DNA of 64,000 bases, taken from assembly GCA_910588325.1 (NCBI GenBank), contig CAJUPP010000009.1:1-64000 (forward strand), written 5' to 3'. How positions within the stretch are numbered: the first letter of the stretch is position 1; each line of letters opens with the position of its first letter. The position numbers and the translations under genes were made by a program. The notes under the pieces are model-generated. The model did not search any database, was not told where the DNA came from, and saw nothing but the letters and a program-made list of their open reading frames with translations. Shown here one piece after another: positions 8,085 through 16,981 of this stretch. Source of the DNA: an uncultured Hungatella sp. GTDB taxonomy: Bacteria > Bacillota > Clostridia > Lachnospirales > Lachnospiraceae.

Positions 8085-9425
8085 GTGGGAAAAGAGTATT
8101 TGATTCAGGAGAAGCCGCTTAAGGCTCTGTTGGTATTTGCACTGCCTATGATTATCGGCAATCTGTTTCAGCAGTTTTATACTATGGTGGATTCTATGGT
8201 AGTCGGAAGGTTTGTGGGAGAGCAGGCATTGGCGGCAGTGGGAGCCTCCTATTCTCTTACCACGGTGTTTATTTCCATTGCCATAGGAGGCGGTGTGGGA
8301 GCTTCGGTGATTACCAGCCAGTATTTTGGAGGCCGGGAATACAAAAAGATGAAAAATTCGGTGCGTACGGCACTGACAACATTTTTGGTTTTAAGCCTGG
8401 TGTTAGGCAGCATCGGCCTTTTCTTTTCCAGACAGATCATGATCTGGCTGAAAACACCGGCAGACGCACTTCCCCAGGCGGCAGAATATTTGAGGATTTA
8501 CTTTTTAGGCCTTCCTTTTTTATTTATGTACAATATTTTGTCCTCCATGTTTAATGCTCTGGGCAAATCCAGAATTCCGCTGTATTTGTTGATTTTTTCG
8601 TCTGTCTTTAATATCATTTTGGATGTGGTTCTGGTTCGGAATGCCGGGATGGGGGTAGCTGGTGTGGCCTGGGCCACCCTGATTGCCCAGGGGATTTCGG
8701 CAGCATGTTCCTTCTGTATTTTTTTAAGGGAGATGAAACAGTATGAGGGAGAAGGGATGCCTGCATTTTTTGACCGGAATGAATTTTCCAATATGGCGGG
8801 AATCGCCCTTCCTTCTATCCTGCAGCAGTCTACGGTATCCATAGGAATGATGCTGGTTCAGTCGGTAGTCAACAGCTTTGGAACAGAGATGCTGGCCGGC
8901 TTTTCGGCAGGTATGCGGGTGGAAAGTATTTGTATCGTGCCTATGGCAGCTATGGGAAATGTGATGTCTTCTTATACGGCACAGAATATCGGTGCCGGGA
9001 AATACGACAGAGTCTGTCAGGGGTATCGCACGGGATATTGTATTGTCTTTTCCTTTGCCGCGATGCTGTGCCTGTGGCTGGAACTGGCTTATGGGCCTTT
9101 GATTCAGATGTTTTTGGGAGAGGAAGGAAGTGTGCTGGCATTCCGGACAGGAACAGGATACTTACGGTTTATCGGGTGGTTTTTTGCCCTGATTGGACTT
9201 AAGATGATTACAGACGGCGTGCTGAGAGGCGCCGGAGATATGAAAATGTTTACGGTGGCAAATCTGGTTAACCTGGGAATTCGGGTAATCATAGCAGTTA
9301 CCTGTGCTCCCAGATGGGGAATTTCTTTTGTGTGGATGGCAGTGCCTGTGGGCTGGCTGGCTAATTATCTGATTTCATTTTGGGAATACCGGCGTGGCAG
9401 ATGGAAAACTATCGTAAAATCGTGA
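8085..9425 (+). CDS. MATE-family multidrug/Na+ antiporter
   Basis: About 446 residues with roughly 12 membrane helices in two repeats, and MATE signatures such as ALPMIIGNLFQQFYTMVDSM near the N-terminus and GAGDMKMFTVANLVNLGIR near the C-terminus. It would export cationic drugs or metabolites using a Na+ or H+ gradient. I chose the GTG at 8085 because it has AAGGAG seven bases upstream; an in-frame GTG at 8067 lacks a site. The substrate is not predictable. Neighbours give no functional hint. Confidence 0.9.
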   Translation: MGKEYLIQEKPLKALLVFALPMIIGNLFQQFYTMVDSMVVGRFVGEQALAAVGASYSLTTVFISIAIGGGVGASVITSQYFGGREYKKMKNSVRTALTTFLVLSLVLGSIGLFFSRQIMIWLKTPADALPQAAEYLRIYFLGLPFLFMYNILSSMFNALGKSRIPLYLLIFSSVFNIILDVVLVRNAGMGVAGVAWATLIAQGISAACSFCIFLREMKQYEGEGMPAFFDRNEFSNMAGIALPSILQQSTVSIGMMLVQSVVNSFGTEMLAGFSAGMRVESICIVPMAAMGNVMSSYTAQNIGAGKYDRVCQGYRTGYCIVFSFAAMLCLWLELAYGPLIQMFLGEEGSVLAFRTGTGYLRFIGWFFALIGLKMITDGVLRGAGDMKMFTVANLVNLGIRVIIAVTCAPRWGISFVWMAVPVGWLANYLISFWEYRRGRWKTIVKS

Positions 9426-9514
9426 GATAAATGGATGGGTAATGTGAAATAAAAGATATAAAAACGTTGTTCATAAAGTTTGCGTCAGACAGAGAGAATA
9501 GGGGAAAAACAGGA

Positions 9515-10774
9515 ATGGATAAAAAAAGAATGATAAAGGTAACGGACCGGATTGTACGTCTTCCCGGGGTACATTCTATGGGAGTCATCGGAGATCCGGG
9601 ATGCGAGGGATTGGGCACTTATAATATGAAGGTGTACGCCGGAGCATTGGAAGAAAGCAGCAGAGACGATATTACCCTGATTGCCGGAGACCTGGTGCCA
9701 ATCGGAACGGAACATTATTATCAGGTGATTCAGGATATGACGGAGATACTGGCGGGAAATGATGTCTACTGTCTCAGGGGAAATCATGATACAGGAGCAT
9801 ATACGGAGTATTTCGGAGAGAAGAATTATGCGCTGTTAATGGATCATTTTGCTGTGGTTGTATTGGATAATGCGGTTCGAAGGTTTGAGGAGGAAGGGCT
9901 TGGGCTTTTGTCCGAGGTGCTTTCTATGGATGAGGTACGGCAGGTAGTGATTGGGTTTCATATTCCGGTTCCCAATCATTTTATTCCAAACAGTGTTTCA
10001 GGGGAGGAGTTTTCGCGTCTGAAGGAAGCGTATGGTTCCTGGAAGGAGAAGGTAAAGTATCTGCTCTGCGGCCATGTGCACTCACGGTTTGAGGATCAGA
10101 TAGATGGGATTCCTCTTATCTGTACCGGAGGCGGCGGAGCCATGATTGAGGATGTATCTGAGGATATTAAAGCCTGTGATGTGGAGCATCATGTTGTTCA
10201 TTTTTATGAGGAAGACGGTGTGCTGAAATACAGATTCTCTAATCTTTCCGAAGACTGCTACAGGCGGGAAAGTGAAGACGGAGTTTTGAGACAGAAGCTT
10301 GAGGAGACGGTACAGGGGGAGCTGATGGCTCATTTTAAATATTTGATGTTTGCAGACAGGGCAAAACGGAGAGGATTCGATCATATTGCCAGCCTTTTTA
10401 AAGCACTTGCGTCTTCCGAGTATCACCATGCGAGAAACTTTTATTCGGTTCTTGAGCGGCCTGGGGCTTTTACGGAGGCCGCAGGAACATATGTGTCAGG
10501 GGAAACATTTGAATACGAATACCTGTATAAAATGATGGCGGAATATGCCAAAGATCATGAAAGTCCTCTTGCAGGGCAGGCCTATGGGGGTGCGGCTGCG
10601 GCGGAAAAGGTTCATGCTTCACTGCTTAAGCAGGCTTCGGATGTGGAAGCATTTGGGGGAAAGACGATCTATGTGTGTCCGATCTGCGGGTATGTTATGG
10701 AGGGCGAATCTGTGCCTGAGAGATGTCCGGTGTGCGGTGGGCCGAAACGGCAGTATGAGGTGTATGAGGCCTGA
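9515..10774 (+). CDS. Metallophosphoesterase-rubrerythrin fusion protein
   Basis: 419 residues from the ATG with AGGGGA nine bases upstream. Residues 1 to ~250 form a calcineurin-like phosphoesterase with AGDL, GNHDTG, GFHIPVPNHF and CGHVHS. The usual first DxH motif reads DPG, so one metal ligand seems altered. Residues ~265-380 form a ferritin-like di-iron domain (ETVQGELMAHFKY, SSEYHHA, EKVHASLL). The C-terminal ~34 residues are a rubredoxin-type knuckle (CPICG...CPVCG). Rubrerythrins reduce peroxide in anaerobes; the phosphoesterase substrate is unknown. The gene looks like a single transcription unit. Confidence 0.85.
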   Translation: MDKKRMIKVTDRIVRLPGVHSMGVIGDPGCEGLGTYNMKVYAGALEESSRDDITLIAGDLVPIGTEHYYQVIQDMTEILAGNDVYCLRGNHDTGAYTEYFGEKNYALLMDHFAVVVLDNAVRRFEEEGLGLLSEVLSMDEVRQVVIGFHIPVPNHFIPNSVSGEEFSRLKEAYGSWKEKVKYLLCGHVHSRFEDQIDGIPLICTGGGGAMIEDVSEDIKACDVEHHVVHFYEEDGVLKYRFSNLSEDCYRRESEDGVLRQKLEETVQGELMAHFKYLMFADRAKRRGFDHIASLFKALASSEYHHARNFYSVLERPGAFTEAAGTYVSGETFEYEYLYKMMAEYAKDHESPLAGQAYGGAAAAEKVHASLLKQASDVEAFGGKTIYVCPICGYVMEGESVPERCPVCGGPKRQYEVYEA

Positions 10775-10858
10775 GAAGTTATTTTGTACGCAATATATTT
10801 TACAGGCAATAGAAAAGGATATATTTTCGAAAGCAGGGAGTTTAAGAAAGGATAGAGT

Positions 10859-11227
10859 ATGGGTTGTTTGGGAAATATAATCTGGTTTTTATGCTGCGGA
10901 TTGTGGCAGGGGCTTTCATGGGGGTTCTGGGGGATCCTGTGGTGTATCACAATTGTAGGGATTCCCATCGGGCGGCAGTGTTTTAAGTTTGCCTCTCTTG
11001 CATTTTTTCCTTTTGGGAAGGAAATCCAATACGGTGGCGGTACTATGTCGTTTCTTGCCAATATTTTGTGGATCGTCATAAGCGGCATTCCTCTGGCAAT
11101 TGGCGCCGTAGTAAATGGGGTGATTTTGTGCTGCACCGTCATCGGAATTCCCTTTGGATTGCAATGTTTTAAGATTGCCAAGCTGGCACTGATGCCCTTT
11201 GGGGCGACAATTATATATTGTAATTAA
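10859..11227 (+). CDS. YccF-domain inner-membrane protein
   Basis: 122 residues built of two similar halves, each with a hydrophobic segment and the YccF signature (TIVGIPIGRQCFKFASLAFFPFG and its copy VIGIPFGLQCFKIAKLALMPFG). Family members are small membrane proteins of unknown function; some are linked to K+ or envelope stress, but nothing here shows that. A good site (AAGGA) precedes the ATG. The stop overlaps the convergent trpZ end by four bases. Confidence 0.85.
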   Translation: MGCLGNIIWFLCCGLWQGLSWGFWGILWCITIVGIPIGRQCFKFASLAFFPFGKEIQYGGGTMSFLANILWIVISGIPLAIGAVVNGVILCCTVIGIPFGLQCFKIAKLALMPFGATIIYCN

Positions 11228-11997
11228 TTCCCGCATTCAATGCTGATAGCGTTAAAACGGGACAGAAGATCGTCAATTTTTATGGCGGCTTTTTTATCCC
11301 CGGCTGCATCTACTACAGACTGGCCCTGATGCATCATAATCAGACGGCTGCCATATTCTACCGCATAGCGGAGATTGTGGGTAACCATGATGGTAGTCAG
11401 CTTTTTTTCCTTCACCACTTTGTCTGTCAGTTCCATGATGACTTCGGCAGTTTTCGGGTCCAGGGCGGCGGTGTGCTCGTCAAGAATCAAAAACTCAATT
11501 GGAGTCATGGTTGACATTAGAAGTGCCATGGCCTGACGCTGTCCGCCAGAGAGAACACCTACTTTCACATGAAGCTTATCTTCCAGGCCAAGTCCTAAAG
11601 ATTTCAGGTTTTCCCGGTAAAAGTCAATTCTTTTTTTGTTAGTGCCGGGGCGTAAGTTGAAGGATTTTCCTTTATTATCTGCCAGGGCCATATTTTCAAG
11701 GATTGTCATATGGGGGCAGGTGCCCATGGCCGGGTTCTGGTAGACGCGGCCGATACGTCTTAGGCGTTTAAATTCCGGCATGTTGGTAATATTTTCGTCA
11801 CCCATATAGATGGTTCCGGAGTCTACAGGAATACTTCCACAGATGATGTTGAGCATGGAGGTTTTGCCGGAGCCGTTGCTGCCTACGACGGACACGAACT
11901 GGCCCTCCTGGATGGAAAGGTTAAAATCCTGAAACAGACACATTTCATTGACCGTGCCGGTATTGTAATACTTGTTGATGCTGTTCAGTTTAAGCAT
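11224..11997 (-). CDS. trpZ: Tryptophan ABC transporter, ATP-binding protein
   Basis: 257 residues with Walker A (GSNGSGKT), ABC signature (LSGGQRQA), Walker B (FLILDEHTAALD) and the switch His. It is the third gene of an ABC operon of the LivF-like YPL/TrpXYZ class (lipoprotein, permease, ATPase) and overlaps the permease gene by eight bases. Substrate assignment rests on the T-box upstream of the operon, whose specifier codon is UGG (Trp). It energises import at the cytoplasmic face. Confidence 0.82.
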   Translation of the reverse strand: MLKLNSINKYYNTGTVNEMCLFQDFNLSIQEGQFVSVVGSNGSGKTSMLNIICGSIPVDSGTIYMGDENITNMPEFKRLRRIGRVYQNPAMGTCPHMTILENMALADNKGKSFNLRPGTNKKRIDFYRENLKSLGLGLEDKLHVKVGVLSGGQRQAMALLMSTMTPIEFLILDEHTAALDPKTAEVIMELTDKVVKEKKLTTIMVTHNLRYAVEYGSRLIMMHQGQSVVDAAGDKKAAIKIDDLLSRFNAISIECGN

Positions 11998-12910
11998 GGG
12001 CTTTTACCTTCTTTCTCCGTTCAGTGCTGACTACCAAAATAATCAGGAACAGTATAGAGGTAATCAGTTTTAAATCATTGGCTTCCATACCCATGGAAAT
12101 AGCAATGGAAATACAGGCCTTATAGATGATGGAACCTGCGATGACGGCAGTGGTAGGCCGTAACTCTTTTTTGAAGAGACGGCTGAATAAGGAGGTGCCG
12201 TTTTCAGGAGTCAGAAGCTGGATCCCGATGATGACGCTGGCAAGGCCGATGACAATGGTTCCGGTACCGACGGAAATTTCAAAAAAACCTTTGTGCTGGC
12301 AGTAGATGGAGCCGGCTAGTGCGGCGAACCCGTTGGCGATAGCCAGACCTACAATTTTTACCATTCCTTTATCCTTGGCAAGGGAGGTGACCAGAGACTC
12401 ATTGTCGCCGACTGCTCTTAACAGATATCCGGATCTGGTATTCAGATACAGGTCCAGAAGTATCTTACATATCATGGCGATGATAAAGAGAATGATAACA
12501 ACGGTGTAGGGGGATACAGTCTCAGGAATATGGTCTGTGAGAAACCGGTTTTCAAAAATAGTCTCCTGAGTGAAGATTGGCACATTGGCCCTTCCTCCTG
12601 CAATCCGCAGATTTAAGGAGTAGAGGCCGGTCATGACAATGATTCCGGACAGAAGATCCCGAACCTTCAATTTTACATGAATAAAACCTGTGACGCATCC
12701 GGCTAAGGCTCCGGCCAGAAAGGATAAAAATAAAGTCAGTGCCGGATGGACCCCGGCCAGAATTGCAGAGGCGGTGAAGGCCGCCCCCAGAGGAAAGGTG
12801 CTGTCCACGGACAAATCCGGAAAATCCAGGATTTTGTACGTAATATAGACTCCAAGTGCCATGACAGCATAGATGAAGCCTTCTTCTAAAATGCCTAAAA
12901 TCAGTGTCAT
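11990..12910 (-). CDS. trpY: Tryptophan ABC transporter, permease
   Basis: 306 residues, about eight to nine membrane helices, of the branched-chain-amino-acid-like permease class (YKILDFPDLSVDSTFPLGAA near the N-terminus is characteristic of the TrpY/YPL group). I start at the ATG at 12910, which has GAGG nine bases upstream; in-frame ATGs at 12934 and 12925 lack a site. It lies between the substrate-binding lipoprotein and the ATPase gene, and forms the channel of the importer. Confidence 0.82.
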   Translation of the reverse strand: MTLILGILEEGFIYAVMALGVYITYKILDFPDLSVDSTFPLGAAFTASAILAGVHPALTLFLSFLAGALAGCVTGFIHVKLKVRDLLSGIIVMTGLYSLNLRIAGGRANVPIFTQETIFENRFLTDHIPETVSPYTVVIILFIIAMICKILLDLYLNTRSGYLLRAVGDNESLVTSLAKDKGMVKIVGLAIANGFAALAGSIYCQHKGFFEISVGTGTIVIGLASVIIGIQLLTPENGTSLFSRLFKKELRPTTAVIAGSIIYKACISIAISMGMEANDLKLITSILFLIILVVSTERRKKVKAHA

Positions 12911-12966
12911 GATTGTGTTCCTCATCTCTTTCATTGATGGTAGTGCCTGATGGGAGGCATGGGGAT

Positions 12967-14088
12967 TTACTGGGAAATTTCTGTAAATAATTCTTTGGCA
13001 GAGGAGGTTAAATCCTCCGGAATCGTAATTCCCAGATTTTCCGCCACCTTCGTATTGCCATAGAAGGCTGCCTCTTCGATTATCTCAAAGCTCATTTCGC
13101 TTGCTTTTTTTTCACCCTTTAAAACAGCGGCAGCCATTCTTCCGGTCTGCTTTCCAAGGTCGATATAATCCAGGCCCATGGCAGCCAGACAGCCGATTTT
13201 TACCTGTTCAATTTCGCTTCCGAATACAGGGATATTTTTCTTGGCGGCTTTATCCAGAATTACGGGAAGAGAAGCCACCACGGTATTGTCTGTTAAGTTT
13301 GTGACACAGTCTACCTTTTCCAGAAGAGAGTCGGCAGCCAGGGGGACATCGGCAGTAGTGGAAATACCTATATCTACAATCTCAAATCCATAATCTCCGG
13401 CAGCTGCCTTATATTCTTCGATGGCAGACAGAGAGTTTACCTCGCTGGTGGTGAACATGATGCCGATAACTTTTGCATCCGGCAGCATGGTACGAATCAT
13501 CTGGAGCTGCTGTGTAACAGGAAGCTTATCGCTGGTTCCGGTGATTTCTCCCACCGGGGTGCCATCTTCATTGGCAAGTTCGGCGGCTACAGGGTCTGTC
13601 ACTGCGGTATAGATGACGGGAATATTCTGTTTTCTGCCGATTCCATAAGCACTCTGCGCCATAGGGGTGGCGATACCGCAGATTAAATCTACTTTCTGAG
13701 AAGCAAAATTGGTGACAATCTGGCTGGCGATACCGCCGTCAGCCTGGGAGTTCTCATAGAGAACAGTCAGATTCTGTCCCTCGACGATTCCCTCTTCTGC
13801 AAGTCCCTGAAGGAATCCTTCGCGGCAGTTGTCCAGGGAGCCGTGGGAGGCAAATTGACCGATGCCTATGGTGTAGGATTTATCATCTGCAACGTCAGCC
13901 GTATTGTCAGAGGAGGCCTGAGATTCATCAGCCTGGGCGGATGTACCGTCAGCCTCCGGGGTATTGGCGGAAACAGTCTCAGGGGCTTTGGAACCCTCTG
14001 TCTGCCCGGAACCGGAAGTGCCAGAACAGCCGGTGAGAAGGGAAACAGCCATAGCAGCAAGGATTAAAGTTTTCATAGTTTTTTTCAT
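12967..14088 (-). CDS. trpX: Tryptophan ABC transporter, substrate-binding lipoprotein
   Basis: 373 residues. The signal peptide ends in a lipobox (LLTGCSG, Cys near residue 21). A Ser/Thr/Glu-rich linker of about 50 residues follows, then a PF04392-type (ABC_sub_bind) domain (SYTIGIGQFASHGSLDNC, then the two Rossmann lobes). It would be anchored on the outer face of the membrane, capture the substrate and deliver it to the permease. First gene of the T-box-controlled operon; the RBS (GGAGG) precedes the ATG. Confidence 0.85.
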   Translation of the reverse strand: MKKTMKTLILAAMAVSLLTGCSGTSGSGQTEGSKAPETVSANTPEADGTSAQADESQASSDNTADVADDKSYTIGIGQFASHGSLDNCREGFLQGLAEEGIVEGQNLTVLYENSQADGGIASQIVTNFASQKVDLICGIATPMAQSAYGIGRKQNIPVIYTAVTDPVAAELANEDGTPVGEITGTSDKLPVTQQLQMIRTMLPDAKVIGIMFTTSEVNSLSAIEEYKAAAGDYGFEIVDIGISTTADVPLAADSLLEKVDCVTNLTDNTVVASLPVILDKAAKKNIPVFGSEIEQVKIGCLAAMGLDYIDLGKQTGRMAAAVLKGEKKASEMSFEIIEEAAFYGNTKVAENLGITIPEDLTSSAKELFTEISQ

Positions 14089-14213
14089 AATTGATATCCT
14101 CCATTCATTTTATAGGTACTCTGTAAGTATCCTTATGATAAGTCAGAACGGTTGAAAGCGAAGAGGCGGAATGAGGATGAATGATTGCGGCAAAGGGATA
14201 AAATAAAAACATA

Positions 14214-14503
14214 AAAAAATCTCAAGTATACAGTTTATTCTGTATGCTTGAGACGAAATTATCCGCGGTGCCACTCAAATTGACCTTAGGTCCTCTTTTT
14301 CATATACCAACATATATGCCGCTCTGGTAACGGATGCGGAGACCGTCAGTCCCTACTGGCATGAAAATACGTTCAGGACCGCCCTCAAAAGTCCATTCGG
14401 CAATTCTCTTCATATCGCATTCACACCAGCAGCGACTCTCTGAAATGGGAAAGAAAAGCTTACTCCTCTTTTTCAACGGTTTGATTTATTGATATGTATC
14501 TTA
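14214..14503 (-). promoter_or_regulatory. T-box riboswitch (Trp) controlling the trpXYZ operon
   Basis: Read on the minus strand, the leader shows the stem-I AGUA loop-E region, the distal GCUGGUGUGAA element, a specifier loop GAA-UGG-A (the UGG complement is at 14393-14395), and the T-box core GAGTGGCACCGCGG (14263-14276). A strong intrinsic terminator follows (stem at 14221-14252, then T7). Uncharged tRNA-Trp would pair with UGG and with the T-box bulge, stabilise the antiterminator and turn the transporter on. UGG is the only Trp codon, so the amino acid is clear if the specifier is placed correctly. Confidence 0.92.
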
Positions 14504-14526
14504 ATACACAATGGAATATTTGTCAA
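14498..14526 (-). promoter_or_regulatory. Promoter of the trpXYZ T-box transcript
   Basis: On the minus strand: TTGACA (14521-14526), a 17-base spacer and TAAGAT (14498-14503). It lies directly upstream of the T-box stem I. Confidence 0.7.
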
Positions 14527-14783
14527 TGGAAATATTTGAAAAAATGGTTGACAGGTTTTAAAAGGCGTGGTATGTCTGCGTTTGGACGGATACCGGATGC
14601 GGGACAATGGGGAACTGTACAGTGAAGAGCGCCCTAAAAAGGAGAGGCAGGTACTCCAATGGAAGAAGGAGAATAGGTGGAACATACGTTCTTTTTTGTT
14701 GGAATATTTTCTGGTAAGTGTTATACTTATCTAAAAGTGAATTTTACATATTTATAATATGACCTTTAGAAAATCACTATTTT
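14527..14783. other. Intergenic region with no convincing gene
   Basis: Between the trp promoter and the DUF488 module. I see only a possible weak promoter (TATACT near 14720) for the downstream module. A 31-codon GTG frame near 14622 has no ribosome binding site and no recognisable product. Confidence 0.4.
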
Positions 14784-14797
14784 AGGGAGGATTTTCG

Positions 14798-15664
14798 ATA
14801 ACAATTAATAAGTCACAGCCAACTTACAGGCGTCAAAGATTTTTATTAGATTTCGTAAGACAATTATCAATTGATGCAACAGCTACTGATTTGCAAAAAC
14901 TTGTCTTTTTACATACTGCAAGTGGGTATTCGGCTTATTACGATTTTGTACCCTATAAATACGGACCATATTCTTTCCAGCTTGCAGAGGATATAGCTGT
15001 TTTACGTCAAAATGGATTTTCGGTTAGAAAGGATTCCCGTATTTATGCAAAAGATTCTCAGATTAATGAAAATATAGTCAACATAGATATAAAACGGGGG
15101 GATTCATTGATAAAAAAAGTATATAGAGACTATCCCTATTATGCTATCAATAGTGAAATTATTGATCGTTTATTTTCTTCTCCGGAGATTGAAGAAATAA
15201 AGAATGGAAAAGATGGGTTAAAGCAAACTTCACAAGTACTTTTTACCATAGGATATGAGGGGAAATCTGTAGAGGCTTTTATTAATCAATTGATTAAAAA
15301 TGATGTCAGGCTGCTTTGTGATGTGCGGAAAAATCCTATAAGCCGTAAATTTGGATTTTCAAAAACTAAAATACAACATATTTTGAACACAATCGGAATC
15401 GGATATGTCCATATACCTGAACTTGGGATAGATTCCCAAAAAAGGGTAAATTTAGAAAGTATTTCCGATTATCAGGAATTATTTCAGGATTATAGAATTT
15501 CGTTGCCACAACGGAAGAAAGATTTGGAGTATGTGTATTTTTTATTATCCAGTAATATGCGCATAGCTTTGATGTGCTATGAAAAAGAACAGCAAATGTG
15601 TCATCGGCACGTAATTAAAGACTATATCCAGTTAAATTATAATGTAAAGGGCCAGGATTTATAA
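14798..15664 (+). CDS. DUF488 protein with N-terminal winged-helix-like domain; start codon ATA
   Basis: The open frame extends upstream of the first canonical start (TTG 14891) to 14798. There an ATA sits seven bases after a perfect GGGAGG, where an ATG would be expected. Conserved-looking N-terminal sequence (KLVFLHTASGYSAYYDFVPYKYGPYSFQL) argues that translation should begin there, giving 288 residues. About residues 1-125 resemble SocA/Panacea-type domains (inference); 140-280 are DUF488 (FTIGYEGKSVEAF, DVRKNPISRKFGFSK, CYEKEQQMCHRHVI). The function is unknown. Low GC relative to the neighbours suggests transfer. The next gene is clearly broken, so this one may be inactive too. Confidence 0.7.
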   Translation: MTINKSQPTYRRQRFLLDFVRQLSIDATATDLQKLVFLHTASGYSAYYDFVPYKYGPYSFQLAEDIAVLRQNGFSVRKDSRIYAKDSQINENIVNIDIKRGDSLIKKVYRDYPYYAINSEIIDRLFSSPEIEEIKNGKDGLKQTSQVLFTIGYEGKSVEAFINQLIKNDVRLLCDVRKNPISRKFGFSKTKIQHILNTIGIGYVHIPELGIDSQKRVNLESISDYQELFQDYRISLPQRKKDLEYVYFLLSSNMRIALMCYEKEQQMCHRHVIKDYIQLNYNVKGQDL

Positions 15665-16507
15665 TGGTTGAGAAAAAACGAGTTTACATCGTTGTAAAAA
15701 CATAACCGACGATATCTGACAAATACGAAGAATTGGTTTGCACTGCAGAAGTTTTAGAGAATGGATCCTGGATCAGACTATATCCTATACCTTTTAGAAA
15801 ATTGGAAATAGACCCCAAATATCCTAAGTACGCATGGATACAAGTTGAAGTAGAAAGAAACACAAAAGACTTTCGAACAGAAACATATCGTCCAATCAAT
15901 TTGGAGAAAATAGTGGTTGAACCGCGCCCACCGAAAGCTGATTGGGGAGCAGCGAAGAAAAATCATATTTAAAAATCAAACAATTTATACGAATTTGAAT
16001 GAATTAATTGCACAAGCAAAATCAAAAAGCAACCCTATATCATTAGCAATTTTTAAACCTGCAAAGATTCTTAATTTTAAAGCAGAACCGACTTCGCGAG
16101 AATGGGATTTAAAAAAGTTAAATAATTTAAATGCTCTATCACAGCAATTAAATTTATTTCAAACACCAGAAGAAACGGAAGAAGAATTTAAAGTTGTTCC
16201 AAAGGTTCCCTATAAGTTCTCTTACACATTTGAAGATACTTCTGGTAAACAATCTACATTAATGATAGAGGATTGGGAAATCGGAATGTTATACTTTAAC
16301 TGTTTAAAGAAATATCATAACGAATCTATTGCCGTTTCAAAAGTGAAAGAGAAATATTTTGATGAATTTTCAAAAAGAGATTTGTATTTTTTTATGGGAA
16401 CAACCAAAAAGTTTCATAATGTTGCTCCGAATCCTTTTATAATAATAGGTGTGTTTTATCCGCCATTTAAATCACCTTATGAGCAAATGACACTATTCGC
16501 TTCATAG
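15664..16507 (+). pseudogene. Broken partner gene of the DUF488 protein
   Basis: The ATG overlaps the DUF488 stop (ATAATG), so the two were translationally coupled. Codon 14 is TAA (15703-15705; KT-stop-PTIS, where Tyr fits the context). An extra G in a GGGG run at 15944-15947 then shifts the frame: ADWG continues wrongly, while DWEQRRKIIF continues correctly in the next frame. The rebuilt protein of about 280 residues has a conserved-looking start (KRVYIVV, then GSWIRLYPIPFRKL) and an end with GVFYPPFKSPYEQMTLF. I do not know its function. Confidence 0.8.
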
Positions 16508-16540
16508 AAGATAATAACTACACCATTTCCAGAAACGATG

Positions 16541-16597
16541 CCGCAACAGGCCATAAACCAGTAATAGCAGATTTTGCTAGTTTATGGCCTTTTTGCG
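16541..16597 (+). terminator. Intrinsic terminator
   Basis: Long stem (CCGCAA plus GGCCATAAAC pairing with GTTTATGGCC, with T5 and TTGCGG on the 3' side) after the broken gene. It separates the decayed module from the peptide cluster. Confidence 0.7.
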
Positions 16598-16716
16598 GTA
16601 TCCCTGTTTGTTTTTTTGCTTCCTGCCGAATACTGGAAGGAAGCATTAAACAAAAACTCTGACTTTCATTTATAAAGTGCAAAGTTTTAAAGTGAGGAAA
16701 TTAAAAACATAATGAA

Positions 16717-16745
16717 TTGACGCAATTCAAAATGAGTGATATACT
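16717..16745 (+). promoter_or_regulatory. Sigma-A promoter of the peptide cluster
   Basis: TTGACG, exactly 17 bases, then TATACT, about 25 bases before the ribosome binding site of the 47-residue peptide. It is the only strong promoter seen before the seven-gene cluster. Confidence 0.7.
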
Positions 16746-16778
16746 TTCTTTGTAAATTTGTGGGAAGGGGGAAGATAT

Positions 16779-16922
16779 ATGGTTTATGAGAAACCTGTAA
16801 TGGAAGTTTTGAGGCTGGAGGAGGCAGATATAATTCGCGCTTCCGGTGGTGCTCCCGATGCTTCCGGCGATGGCACAAAGCATTGGGAGGGTGGTACTAC
16901 GGGTCACTGGGTGTATGACTGA
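16779..16922 (+). CDS. Candidate RiPP precursor peptide, 47 residues
   Basis: A short gene with a strong site (AAGGGGGAAG) and its own promoter. The N-terminal half is leader-like and acidic (MVYEKPVMEVLRLEEADIIR). An ASGG double-glycine site near residues 21-24 follows, then a Gly/Asp-rich tail with two Trp and two His (KHWEGGTTGHWVYD at the end). There are no Cys, so lanthionine or sactipeptide chemistry is unlikely. It is followed by kinase-like, PqqD, peptidase and ABC genes on the same strand. The precursor role is inferred from size, composition and position. I recall similar short peptides (YEKP..., DIIR/DVIRTS) in Clostridia but cannot verify this here. Confidence 0.7.
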   Translation: MVYEKPVMEVLRLEEADIIRASGGAPDASGDGTKHWEGGTTGHWVYD

Positions 16923-16981
16923 TTCTGGCAACCAATATCGTCCTGGCAGGCCTCGCTGATAGTGCCAAAAACTAAAACAGA

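Noticed and set aside
14622..14717. 31-codon basic peptide frame starting with GTG
   Set aside because: No ribosome binding site, no promoter and no recognisable family.
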